Shown in pieces: positions 1 through 6,489 of a DNA stretch of 10,353 nt. This DNA is from Desulfobacter sp. (GTDB taxonomy: Bacteria > Desulfobacterota > Desulfobacteria > Desulfobacterales > Desulfobacteraceae), in the NCBI GenBank assembly GCA_030145005.1, contig JAQYWJ010000062.1, forward strand, positions 1 to 10,353. The letters run 5' to 3'. Each line of letters opens with the position of its first letter. The stretch's first letter is position 1. The position numbers and the translations under genes are program-made. The notes beneath the pieces are model-generated. The model worked only from the letters and a program-made list of their open reading frames with translations, searched no databases and was not told where the DNA came from.

Positions 1-1016
1 TCAAGGATCGGCGCCTTGGCACCGCAGAGAATGGACAGACCGGTTTCTTTACCGATCTTCAGGGCTCTGGGCATAACATTGATACAGTGCATGCAGCGGG
101 TGCAGTGCTCAGTATTAATGGTCAACTTTTTGTTCTCAAACTTCATGCAGCCTGTGGGGCAAAGTCCGATAACTTCTTTTTCAATGTCAAAGGGGCCCCA
201 GTCTTTACCTTTGTGGGCACCGGCATTGGCAGGATATGCGGAATCATTTTCAACATATTTGTTAACCGCGTCCTGATCAATGCGGATGTCGTCTTTCCAG
301 GTACCGATAAAGGACATATCGGAACGTGCGATGGAAGCAACACAGCAGTTGGGACAGCCGTCAAATTTGAACTTAAACTTGTACGGGAATGCCGGACGAT
401 GCAGTTCATCCTGATATTCGTTGGTCAAGAAATGACAAAGCGCGCTGGTGTCGTAGCAGGAATATTCACACCTGGACGTACCAAGACAGTCAGCAGGGGT
501 TCTTAAGTTGGAGCCGGAACCGCCCAGATCCTGGTTGAAGTCATGGGTCAGTGTCCAGAATACTTCTTCCAGCTGGGGAGTGGTGGTACCAAGCAGGATG
601 ATATCGCCGGTGGCGCCATGCATATTGGTAACGCCGGAGCCCCTGAAGTCCCACAGATCACTCAGTTTTCTCAAGTAGTCTGTGCTGTAGTACTTACCGC
701 AGGGCTGATTTACACGCATGGTGTGAAAATGTTCAACACCGGGGAACAGCTTGGGCTGGTCGCAGTAACGACCGATAACGCCGCCGCCGTAGCCGAATAC
801 ACCAACGATCCCGCCGTGCTTCCAGTGGGTACGTCCATGTTTGTAAGAAAGTTCCAAAACACCAAGAAGATCGTCCACGCAATCCTGGGGGATCTGAAAT
901 TCAACGCCTTTTTCGTTTTTGGCTCTAACTTCTGCCTGCTGTTTCAGGTCAGAAACAAAGCTAGGCCACGGGCCGGATTCCAGCTCGTCCAGTAAAGGAG
1001 TTTCATGCTTAGCCAT
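1..1016 (-). CDS. dsrA: Dissimilatory sulfite reductase alpha subunit DsrA (N-terminal 338 codons; 3' end off the left edge)
   Basis: DsrA pairs with DsrB in the cytoplasmic siroheme enzyme that reduces sulfite in the last stage of dissimilatory sulfate respiration. Translation from ATG at 1016 gives 338 open codons up to the window edge; the family is about 430-440 residues, so roughly 100 are missing. Cysteines at 177, 183, 221 and 225 (CLGTSRC and CPNCC) fit the siroheme-coupled [4Fe-4S] ligands. The inserted ferredoxin domain is seen as CPTGC (286-290) and CTRCMHC (305-311). The THWKH stretch (63-67) corresponds to the DSR1F primer site, which matches exactly at 815-830. The start is fixed by a strong ribosome binding site, GGAGGT (1023-1028), six bases upstream. 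dsrB would be expected just beyond the left edge. The phylogenetic type (Desulfobacteraceae-like) is inferred from recall of related sequences. Confidence 0.98.
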   Translation of the reverse strand, partial: MAKHETPLLDELESGPWPSFVSDLKQQAEVRAKNEKGVEFQIPQDCVDDLLGVLELSYKHGRTHWKHGGIVGVFGYGGGVIGRYCDQPKLFPGVEHFHTMRVNQPCGKYYSTDYLRKLSDLWDFRGSGVTNMHGATGDIILLGTTTPQLEEVFWTLTHDFNQDLGGSGSNLRTPADCLGTSRCEYSCYDTSALCHFLTNEYQDELHRPAFPYKFKFKFDGCPNCCVASIARSDMSFIGTWKDDIRIDQDAVNKYVENDSAYPANAGAHKGKDWGPFDIEKEVIGLCPTGCMKFENKKLTINTEHCTRCMHCINVMPRALKIGKETGLSILCGAKAPIL

Positions 1017-1097
1017 TTACTTACCTCCGTTAAAAGTTGATTTACATGCAACAATGAAAAGAGTTTTCCAACTTTCCATCAATATTTTTCCCTATCA

Positions 1098-1131
1098 TTT
1101 AAAAACGTTAGCAAGAAACAAACGTTTTAAA
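1098..1131 (-). promoter_or_regulatory. Inverted repeat in the dsrA leader
   Basis: AAAACGTT (1102-1109) pairs with AACGTTTT (1121-1128), with three more pairs outside a one-base bulge (1098-1100 with 1129-1131) and an 11-base loop. It lies inside the predicted dsrA leader. It could be an operator or an RNA hairpin; no T-tract follows on the minus strand, so a terminator is unlikely. Confidence 0.35.
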
Positions 1132-1160
1132 TTAGACATTATAAGCAAAATAACATAGCT

Positions 1161-1189
1161 GATATAGAATTTATATGTCCGCATGTCAA
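1161..1189 (-). promoter_or_regulatory. dsrA: Candidate sigma70-type promoter of dsrA
   Basis: On the minus strand TTGACA (1184-1189) is followed after 17 bases by TATATC (1161-1166). It would start transcription near 1154 and leave an AT-rich leader of about 135 bases before the dsrA ATG. A second, perfect TATAAT lies at 1138-1143 on the same strand but has no recognisable -35. The consensus -35 and ideal spacing are visible; activity is inferred. Confidence 0.5.
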
Positions 1190-1210
1190 TAAAAACCTGT
1201 CATCACAGGT
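1190..1210 (-). terminator. Rho-independent terminator of the TPR gene
   Basis: Reading the minus strand just past the TPR stop codon, ACCTGT-GATG-ACAGGT (1195-1210) forms a six-base-pair stem with a four-base loop and is followed by TTTTATT. The T-tract runs straight into the candidate dsrA -35 box, so the two genes are probably separate transcription units. Confidence 0.6.
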
Positions 1211-1214
1211 GTGA

Positions 1215-1895
1215 TTATGCGTCCCGGTGTTGGGCTAGTTCATCCAGCAGTGACGGGTTGACGTCAAAACCTAAATTCACGGCGATATCACAATGCTTGA
1301 TGGCTTGTTTGTAATCTTTAAGTTCAAGATAGGCCACGGCCAGGTTATTATGGGCAATGGGGAATTGAGGCTCCACGGACAGGGCCTGGAGGTTGGCTTT
1401 GATCCCCTCTTCCACCAATCCTTTCATGAAGTAAGCCGTCCCCAGAGTGGTATAGGCCTGAACGAAATTCTTATTGTGGATAATGGCTTTCTTTAAATTT
1501 TTAATTGCCTTGTCCACTTTTTCCTCATCTTCCTTGGCATTTTTGCCGTCCACCAGCTGCAGCAGAACAAAGGCCATATTTGCATAGCCTTCTGCAAAGC
1601 CGGCTCGGGCCTTGGTGGCCCGCTGGTTGAACCGGAAACACCCCTCGAGGTCACCACGCTGGAGGCACAGACCACCAAGTTGCACATAGGCTTCCGCCAG
1701 GGTGGGGCTACTGTCGACGGCATCATGGAGCACATTTTCCGCTTCAGCAAACTCCTGTTTTCCGATCAGGGCCACCGCCAGATTGTAGTGGGAGGTGCCG
1801 CATTCAGGGTTATGGATAATTGCCTGCCTGAGCTTGGCGATCTGCTCGTCTGCATTTTTGGGCAGGTTTGGGTTCCGGCTTTGGGAATCGGCCAT
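1215..1895 (-). CDS. Tetratricopeptide repeat (TPR) protein
   Basis: A 226-residue protein with no signal peptide or membrane segment, built almost entirely of TPR helix pairs; it is probably a cytoplasmic protein-protein interaction scaffold. Repeat units can be placed at about residues 33-64 (YNLAVALIGKQEFAEAENVL), 67-98, 101-142 (with a charged insert near 117-128), 145-176 and 179-210 (HNNLAVAYLELKDYKQAI), plus a partial first unit near 15-30. The ATG at 1895 has the ribosome binding site AAGGAG (1902-1907). It lies immediately upstream of dsrA on the same strand, but a terminator separates them, so a role in Dsr assembly or regulation is only a guess from position. No catalytic domain is seen. 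Confidence 0.9.
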   Translation of the reverse strand: MADSQSRNPNLPKNADEQIAKLRQAIIHNPECGTSHYNLAVALIGKQEFAEAENVLHDAVDSSPTLAEAYVQLGGLCLQRGDLEGCFRFNQRATKARAGFAEGYANMAFVLLQLVDGKNAKEDEEKVDKAIKNLKKAIIHNKNFVQAYTTLGTAYFMKGLVEEGIKANLQALSVEPQFPIAHNNLAVAYLELKDYKQAIKHCDIAVNLGFDVNPSLLDELAQHRDA

Positions 1896-1952
1896 TTATG
1901 TCTCCTTTGGCTCTTTTATGACTTTATCATTGTGTTTAAACAAAATTTTAAT

Positions 1953-1980
1953 ATAATAAATTCTTTTATTCGGGTGTCAA
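1953..1980 (-). promoter_or_regulatory. Candidate promoter of the TPR gene
   Basis: On the minus strand TTGACA (1975-1980) is followed after 16 bases by TATTAT (1953-1958) in a very AT-rich stretch. The predicted start lies about 50 bases before the TPR ATG. This is a motif match only. Confidence 0.45.
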
Positions 1981-2020
1981 GGTCTTTCCGGGAAACTTAA
2001 AGCGCCTGCCCTCTAAAGAG

Positions 2021-2053
2021 TTGACACAACGTTTTTTTGGCAAATTGTTTTAT
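2021..2053 (+). promoter_or_regulatory. Weak candidate promoter of the DapA-family gene
   Basis: A perfect TTGACA (2021-2026) faces the lyase gene, but only weak -10 candidates follow: TTGTTT at 2045-2050 (18-base spacer) or TTTTAT at 2048-2053. It diverges from the TPR promoter. A short GCGC-ATGCA-GCGC inverted repeat (2056-2068) lies between it and the ribosome binding site. Confidence 0.3.
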
Positions 2054-2094
2054 CCGCGCATGCAGCGCAAATAACCATCAGGAGTTTGTAAGTT

Positions 2095-3129
2095 ATGAAA
2101 CAAGGATGCTACACAGCACTCATCACCCCGTTCACCCCGGCAGGAGATCTGGACCGGGACGGCCTGTCCGGGCTCATTGATTTCCAGATTGAAAACCGGA
2201 TTACCGGAATTCTTGCCACCGGCACCACTGGCGAAAGCCCTACATTCAAATGGGAAGAACATAATCTAGTTATTGATCTGATTGCCAAACAGACCAGGGG
2301 CAAATGCAAGTGCATCGCCGGCACCGGCTCAAACAACACGGTTGAAGCCTTAACCGGTACATCCCATGCCGCAGAACAGGGCGTGGACGGTGTCCTTTTA
2401 GTAGATCCCTATTACAATGGACCGTCCTCCCTTGAAATCCGGCGGGAATATTACGAGGTGGTGGCAAGGGAAACCCCGGGCCTGAATATCATTCCTTATA
2501 TCATACCGGGACGTACCGGTGCACAAATGCTGCCCCAGGATCTTGCCATACTTGCGGACAACTGTGCCAATGTAACCAGTGTCAAGGAAGCCACCGGAAG
2601 TATAGACAACATGAAGCTGACCAGAAAACTTTGCGGGGACAATTTTAATATCTTTTCCGGAGACGATGCCCTGGTCTGCCGGGTCATGGCAGATGAACAG
2701 ATCCGGGCCTGCGGCGCCATTTCAGTAATGTCAAATATTGCACCGGCATCCATGACCAAAATGGTTGAACTGCTTAACCAGGGTAAAGCCCAAGACGCCC
2801 TTACCCTTCAGACCGCGTTGTCTCCTTTGCTGGATGTTGTGGTAATCACCACTGAAGAGGAAAGCAAGTACGGGCCTGTCAAGTGCCGGGCGAGAAACCC
2901 TTTGCCCCTGAAAACAATGATGCAGATCCTTGGCATGCCGTCCGGCTCCTGCCGGTCACCCTTGGGGAAAATGACCCAAAAAGGATTTGACCTTGCGCTT
3001 TCCGCGTTAAAAAAAGTGCAGGCAGACAATCCGGAAATTCTTGCGCCGGCAGCCTCTTTCTTTAATCTGGATATTGACGCCCGCCTGAATGATTCGGCGG
3101 CCCATAAAAACCTATGGTATAATTATTAA
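2095..3129 (+). CDS. 4-hydroxy-tetrahydrodipicolinate synthase (DapA) family lyase
   Basis: A class I aldolase of the DapA/N-acetylneuraminate lyase family. DapA condenses pyruvate with aspartate semialdehyde in lysine and diaminopimelate synthesis. Visible family features at nearly E. coli DapA spacing are the GTTGES loop (43-48; Thr44/Thr45), PYYN (105-108; Tyr107), the proton-shuttle Tyr135 followed by RTG with Arg140, and the Schiff-base Lys164 in SVKEATG. SGDDAL (188-193) also fits. The conserved Arg favours DapA over sialate lyases. Oddities: it is 344 residues against about 292 for E. coli DapA, with a longer C-terminal part (about 255-344), and Asn after the catalytic Tyr is replaced by Ile (PYIIPGRTG). 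It is a single-gene unit, so it could be the housekeeping enzyme or a paralogue with another aldehyde substrate. AGGAG (2080-2084) lies 10 bases before the ATG. Confidence 0.85.
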   Translation: MKQGCYTALITPFTPAGDLDRDGLSGLIDFQIENRITGILATGTTGESPTFKWEEHNLVIDLIAKQTRGKCKCIAGTGSNNTVEALTGTSHAAEQGVDGVLLVDPYYNGPSSLEIRREYYEVVARETPGLNIIPYIIPGRTGAQMLPQDLAILADNCANVTSVKEATGSIDNMKLTRKLCGDNFNIFSGDDALVCRVMADEQIRACGAISVMSNIAPASMTKMVELLNQGKAQDALTLQTALSPLLDVVVITTEEESKYGPVKCRARNPLPLKTMMQILGMPSGSCRSPLGKMTQKGFDLALSALKKVQADNPEILAPAASFFNLDIDARLNDSAAHKNLWYNY

Positions 3130-3134
3130 ATAAC

Positions 3135-3180
3135 ACAGGCGCGCTACAGATTTTTTTTCCGTAGCGCGCCTGTTTGCTTT
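3135..3180 (+). terminator. Strong terminator shared by the convergent lyase and YkgJ-family genes
   Basis: A perfect 13-base-pair stem (3135-3147 with 3161-3173) with a T-rich 13-base loop lies just after the lyase stop. T-rich sequence follows on the plus strand, and TTATTT follows the same stem on the minus strand. It therefore plausibly terminates both converging genes. Confidence 0.8.
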
Positions 3181-3205
3181 ATGGATTACCTGCCGTAAAG
3201 GCACA

Positions 3206-4045
3206 TTATTCTTTAGCGGCAGTTGTGTCCCCGCTTTTCTCTTTGGGATTAAACATATCCTCTCCGGTATGAAAAAAAGTGGTTTTTAACCATTCAAATC
3301 CGAACTGGAGCAGTTTCACATCATCATCCTTAATCTGGGCCACCCGTTCTTCCGGGATGTTGTACCTGGTAAGAAAAGAGGAGTCAAACACGAACCGTTT
3401 AAACTTATCGATATTATAGCATACCGTAAAAAACATCTGCTTGGCCTGTTCGGACAGCTTCATGCTGGCCGGCAAAGATTTTTTACGGACCATGAGATCC
3501 AGCCAACCGTCATTGACCTCGTCGCGCAGATCCACGCCCTGGTCTTCACGCCATTCCTCTACGGTCCATTCATCTGGTTCATCAAAGCCTTTGCAATGGG
3601 GTTCCTTGATCATGAAAAAGAACTCATCCTTATCATCATTATCACCCTGCTCCCCTGAGTAACTCAAAGATCCCACGCCAAGGGGATAGTACCGGCAGGT
3701 GGTGGGACGGTCTTCATAAATTACGCATCCCTCCTCGTCCTGGACAAATGGACAGGATTTTCGTTCATCATCCAAAAGCTTAAGTGTTACCACAGGCAGA
3801 TCTGCTTTTTCAAGAAGCTGGGGAGTCGTAAATATGGACAGAAATTTTTCCGAATCTATGTCCAATTTTTTGCGCATGGTTAAAATATCATAGGGAGTGA
3901 GCATGATATCAATCCCCCTGCAGCATTCGGTAAAACAGGAGACACCTTTATGGCATTTAAATTTGAACCGGCTTTTAAGGCTAAGCTGCTCCGGCGGAAT
4001 TTCCGCCCGGACCTGGTTTTCATCCGTCTTATTTTCAGCGTTCAT
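3206..4045 (-). CDS. YkgJ-family cysteine cluster protein (putative metal or Fe-S binding)
   Basis: A 279-residue soluble protein with the signature of the YkgJ/UPF0153 zinc- or iron-chelating family: CHKGVSCFTECC (31-42), CPF (98-100), and CVIYEDRPTTCRYYPLG (107-123), plus Cys151. The family is defined by these conserved cysteines and has no settled biochemical role. A C-terminal extension of about 120 residues beyond the cysteine cluster (about 160-279) is hydrophilic, rich in acidic residues, and carries no motif I recognise. The ATG at 4045 has GAGGA (4054-4058) eight bases upstream. It is a monocistronic unit, convergent with the lyase and divergent from galU. An iron-sulfur or metal-handling role would suit an anaerobe, but that is inference. 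Confidence 0.85.
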   Translation of the reverse strand: MNAENKTDENQVRAEIPPEQLSLKSRFKFKCHKGVSCFTECCRGIDIMLTPYDILTMRKKLDIDSEKFLSIFTTPQLLEKADLPVVTLKLLDDERKSCPFVQDEEGCVIYEDRPTTCRYYPLGVGSLSYSGEQGDNDDKDEFFFMIKEPHCKGFDEPDEWTVEEWREDQGVDLRDEVNDGWLDLMVRKKSLPASMKLSEQAKQMFFTVCYNIDKFKRFVFDSSFLTRYNIPEERVAQIKDDDVKLLQFGFEWLKTTFFHTGEDMFNPKEKSGDTTAAKE

Positions 4046-4091
4046 TAACTATTTCCTCATCAATTAATAACAAGCAATATAAAAGGCAGAT

Positions 4092-4120
4092 ACCATACTT
4101 GAAATAGGCAATAATGTCAA
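4092..4120 (-). promoter_or_regulatory. Candidate promoter of the YkgJ-family gene
   Basis: On the minus strand TTGACA (4115-4120) is followed after 17 bases by TATGGT (4092-4097, four of six consensus bases). It predicts a leader of about 40 bases. Confidence 0.45.
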
Positions 4121-4218
4121 TCGGATAGCTGGACCCACCCAGCGAACGTCTCCGCAAACCCTGCGAGATTGTTCATTTTGGGTTTGACACAATGGCCCCT
4201 GCTAATCTAAAAACAAAG

Positions 4219-4267
4219 TGGTTTGAACATAAAAAAACTTCAATTGGAATAATCGTTCAAACATTAG
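4219..4267. repeat. Probable decayed fragment of the dispersed palindromic repeat
   Basis: GTTTGAAC (4221-4228), followed by an A-run, faces GTTCAAAC (4255-4262). The 14-mer CGTTCAAACATTAG (4254-4267) is identical to the right end of repeat copy 1 (5438-5451). The rest does not align visibly, so this is at most a remnant. Confidence 0.35.
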
Positions 4268-4344
4268 AGCCTGTTTAAAAATAGATGAATCGGCTGCAAT
4301 CTCATCAAATTTCGCTTCGATACCCTAATTTTTAAACAGGCTCT
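4266..4344. repeat. 79-bp inverted-repeat element (MITE- or REP-like) upstream of galU
   Basis: Two perfect 17-base arms, AGAGCCTGTTTAAAAAT (4266-4282) and its complement (4328-4344), flank a 45-base centre. Inside the centre GATGA (4284-4288) can pair with TCATC (4302-4306). There is no coding capacity. The structure resembles a small non-autonomous element or an intergenic palindromic repeat. It lies between the divergent YkgJ-family gene and galU. Confidence 0.7.
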
Positions 4345-4354
4345 CAATAAAATA

Positions 4355-4402
4355 TTCGGGTCTGTTCAGACGGGCCCTGCCCCGAACATCAGGGGAAATT
4401 TC
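4355..4402 (+). promoter_or_regulatory. Structured galU leader
   Basis: Several overlapping stems are possible just before galU: TTCGGG (4355-4360) with CCCGAA (4381-4386), GTCT-GTTC-AGAC (4360-4371), and CCCTG with CAGGG around 4375-4394. They compete for the same bases. No riboswitch class is recognised, and the galU promoter itself is not obvious. Confidence 0.25.
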
Positions 4403-4427
4403 AGTATCAAGCATTCAAGGAGTCATT

Positions 4428-5303
4428 ATGAAAGTAAAAAAAGCGGTATTACCGGTAGCAGGTCTTGGTACCCGGTTCATCCCGGCCACAAAAGCCATGG
4501 CCAAGGAGATGCTGACCGTGGTGGATAAACCCATTATCCAGTATGCTGTTGAAGAGGCGTTTGCCGCCGGCATTGAACAGATCATCTTTGTCACGGGCCG
4601 GACAAAAAAGGCCCTGGAAGACCACTTTGACCGCAGTTATGAATTAGAAACCATGCTCAAAGCCAAGGGTAAAACAGACCTGCTGCGGCAGGTCAATGAA
4701 CTGGTTCCCGAAACCGGCACCATTGTCTACACCCGCCAGCATGATCCTCTAGGGCTTGGCCACGCCATCTGGTGCGCCAGGGACATTGTGGGGGACGAGC
4801 CCTTTGCCGTGCTTCTGGCCGACGATATGATCCAGACCCCGGACAAGCCGGTGCTTTCGGAAATGGTGGAAAAATTTGAACGGTTCCGCGCCTCCATTGC
4901 CGCTGTCATGGAAGTGGAAAAGGATCAAACGGATAAATACGGCATTCTGGATGCAAGCCCTCTGGAAGAAGATATGGTAAAAATCAATGACATGGTGGAA
5001 AAACCCAAACCCGAAGAGGCGCCGTCCAACCTGGCCATTGTGGGCCGGTACATCCTTACCCCCAGAATCTGGAAGTATCTTGGGAGGAAACAACCCGGTG
5101 CCGGCGGTGAAATCCAGCTCACGGATGCCATGAAGGGGCTTTTAACCGAACAGCCGATCTTTGGATATAAATTCAAGGGTACCCGGTTTGACTGCGGGGA
5201 CAAGGTCGGATTTCAAATGGCCAATCTGTCCTTTTCCCTTAAGCGGCCGGAAATGCGCGACAAATTGCTTGATTTCATAAAAACAATCAAGACTGAGGCG
5301 TAA
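4428..5303 (+). CDS. galU: UTP--glucose-1-phosphate uridylyltransferase GalU
   Basis: Makes UDP-glucose from UTP and glucose-1-phosphate for cell-surface polysaccharide, LPS and trehalose or glycogen-type pathways. The 291-residue length matches bacterial GalU. Visible motifs are the nucleotide-binding GLGTRF (12-17), PATKAMAKEM with Lys26, VDKPIIQY (32-39), QHDPLGLGHA (104-113), LLADD (129-133, metal-binding Asp), VEKPKP (190-195), VGRYIL (205-210), GEIQLTDA (227-234) and KGTRFDCGDK (250-259). An oddity is that the usual KAMPKEMLP signature reads KAMAKEMLT, so both prolines are replaced. The ATG has AAGGAG (4417-4422) five bases upstream. The gene stands alone and ends beside repeat copy 1, converging with the transglycosylase gene. 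Confidence 0.95.
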   Translation: MKVKKAVLPVAGLGTRFIPATKAMAKEMLTVVDKPIIQYAVEEAFAAGIEQIIFVTGRTKKALEDHFDRSYELETMLKAKGKTDLLRQVNELVPETGTIVYTRQHDPLGLGHAIWCARDIVGDEPFAVLLADDMIQTPDKPVLSEMVEKFERFRASIAAVMEVEKDQTDKYGILDASPLEEDMVKINDMVEKPKPEEAPSNLAIVGRYILTPRIWKYLGRKQPGAGGEIQLTDAMKGLLTEQPIFGYKFKGTRFDCGDKVGFQMANLSFSLKRPEMRDKLLDFIKTIKTEA

Positions 5304-5323
5304 GGGACATTCAAAAAATTGAT

Positions 5324-5451
5324 TGTTAGATAGTTCCTGAACGAAAATTCGTGTTTGGACGAAAAGTTGCCCAGATGCAAATTTTTCTGCAACGCCGCAG
5401 ATGGGTGACTTTGTGAGCTAAAGCTCCTCTAACGAGCCGTTCAAACATTAG
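5324..5451 (+). repeat. Dispersed palindromic repeat, copy 1
   Basis: Homologous, in the opposite orientation, to the element at 9785-9956. Bases 5331-5380 match the complement of 9896-9945 at 46 of 50 positions. Bases 5379-5407, including AACGCCGCAGATGGGTG, match the complement of 9803-9831 at 28 of 29. The centre is about 70 bases shorter than in copy 2, and a segment containing GAGCT-AA-AGCTC (5415-5426) is extra. It fills the gap between the convergent galU and transglycosylase genes and overlaps the stop codon of the latter. It could serve as a transcription boundary. Confidence 0.8.
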
Positions 5452-6077
5452 CTGCTTTTATACCGTGAATACAAAGACATCACCCTTTGTACATAGGTCT
5501 GGGTCTCTTCATAGGGCGGAATTTTCTTGTATTTGTCCACAGCCGAGGGGCCGGCGTTATAGGCAGCAAGGGCCAGGGCAAGTTTCTCATTATACCGAAT
5601 GAGCAGCCGCTTCAAATACCGGGTGCCGCCCATGATGTTCTGGGACGGATCAAAGGGGTTTGAGATATTCAGGGAGGCATTGTTCCGGGGCATGATCTGC
5701 ATAAGCCCCCTTGCCCCTTTGCTGGACACGGCATTGGGGTTAAAACTGGACTCCGCATGGATCACGGCCTTGATCAATGCGTGGTCCACACCAAAGGCCC
5801 TGGCGGCTTTGAGAATAATATTGTCGTAGACAGCAGGCCCGGCCTTGAATCTTCTTGTCCGGGCCTGTACCCTGTTCCCCCTCTCTTCCTTGAGATAAAG
5901 GATATAGCCTTCGGCCGTAGGCGTATTGGTAAAATGCACCACCCCATCGGCGTCAATGTACCGATATATATCCCCCAGGGCTGTGCAGGGGCATATCATA
6001 CACAGACATATAAAAAGAAAAAATACCGCCCAACGACGCGAAATATTTACCTTCCTATTTCTTTTTGCCCTTTTCAA
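5448..6077 (-). CDS. Secreted DUF4124 - SLT-domain lytic transglycosylase
   Basis: Cleaves the MurNAc-GlcNAc bond of peptidoglycan to form 1,6-anhydromuropeptides; acts in the periplasm. Residues 1-15 are very basic, followed by a hydrophobic stretch (16-34) ending TALG/D, a plausible signal peptide. Cysteines at 24, 26, 29 and 31 make a lipoprotein alternative possible. A DUF4124-like segment, IYRYIDADGVVHFTN (37-51), comes next. The SLT domain follows: catalytic Glu109 in HAESSFNP, KGARGLMQIMP (120-130), NIMGGTRYL (147-155) and AAYNAGPSAV (171-180). At 209 residues it is a typical small SLT protein. The only standard start is TTG at 6077, overlapping the upstream gene by 23 bases; the stop codon before it in frame excludes a longer form. 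It is the last gene of the fusion-gene operon. Confidence 0.9.
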   Translation of the reverse strand: MKRAKRNRKVNISRRWAVFFLFICLCMICPCTALGDIYRYIDADGVVHFTNTPTAEGYILYLKEERGNRVQARTRRFKAGPAVYDNIILKAARAFGVDHALIKAVIHAESSFNPNAVSSKGARGLMQIMPRNNASLNISNPFDPSQNIMGGTRYLKRLLIRYNEKLALALAAYNAGPSAVDKYKKIPPYEETQTYVQRVMSLYSRYKSS

Positions 6078-6447
6078 CCCGATCCCTGTACGCTTTTAAT
6101 GCAACCTTCTCCGGAAACTTAGGGTTGGCCACGTATCGACCGGTATTTTCAAGAAATGTATTTACCAGATTTTCCAGCACGGCATCCTTTTCATGAGCCA
6201 TGATCATGTTGCGTTCCAGCCGGTAACGATATTCAATGGGAGACCCTAATGTATTCAAAATATCATTAAATTTGCTATCAGACAACGGTTCAGATGCGAA
6301 CAATGACGCTTCCACAGGAATCTCCATTGTCGCGGTCATGATCACTACCCAGGCATCTGTCCCTATTTTTCTTGAATCGTCAAAAATTTCAAGGCAGTGG
6401 CCATGGTGACATTCCATTTTTTTGTAAGGTGTTCGTTCCATTTTCAA
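6055..6447 (-). CDS. Unrecognised 128-130-residue protein with a CHHGHC motif
   Basis: I do not recognise this family. The protein is soluble, with no signal peptide. Near its start is a Cys/His cluster, ECHHGHC (12-18), suggestive of metal binding. The middle (about 30-55) looks like beta strands (AWVVIMTATMEIPV), then mostly helical sequence with a basic C-terminus, EKGKKK. The start is uncertain: TTG at 6447 or ATG at 6441 (residue 3), and no clear ribosome binding site precedes either. A further ATG occurs at residue 11. It begins 42 bases after the helicase fusion and overlaps the transglycosylase start, so translation may be coupled along one transcript. Packing on both sides and plausible protein composition support a real gene. 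Function is unknown. Confidence 0.75.
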   Translation of the reverse strand: MKMERTPYKKMECHHGHCLEIFDDSRKIGTDAWVVIMTATMEIPVEASLFASEPLSDSKFNDILNTLGSPIEYRYRLERNMIMAHEKDAVLENLVNTFLENTGRYVANPKFPEKVALKAYRDRVEKGKKK

Positions 6448-6489
6448 ATTTTTACTTTGCCGGTTATTATTACATGTTTTGGGCAGGAT

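Noticed and set aside
87..995. Plus-strand open frames at 87-506 and 543-995
   Set aside because: They lie antisense to dsrA, whose complementary frame gives an unmistakable conserved protein.
4184..4212. TTGACA at 4184-4189 as the galU promoter
   Set aside because: No acceptable -10 follows at 16-18 bases, and it is about 240 bases from the galU start with a repeat element between.
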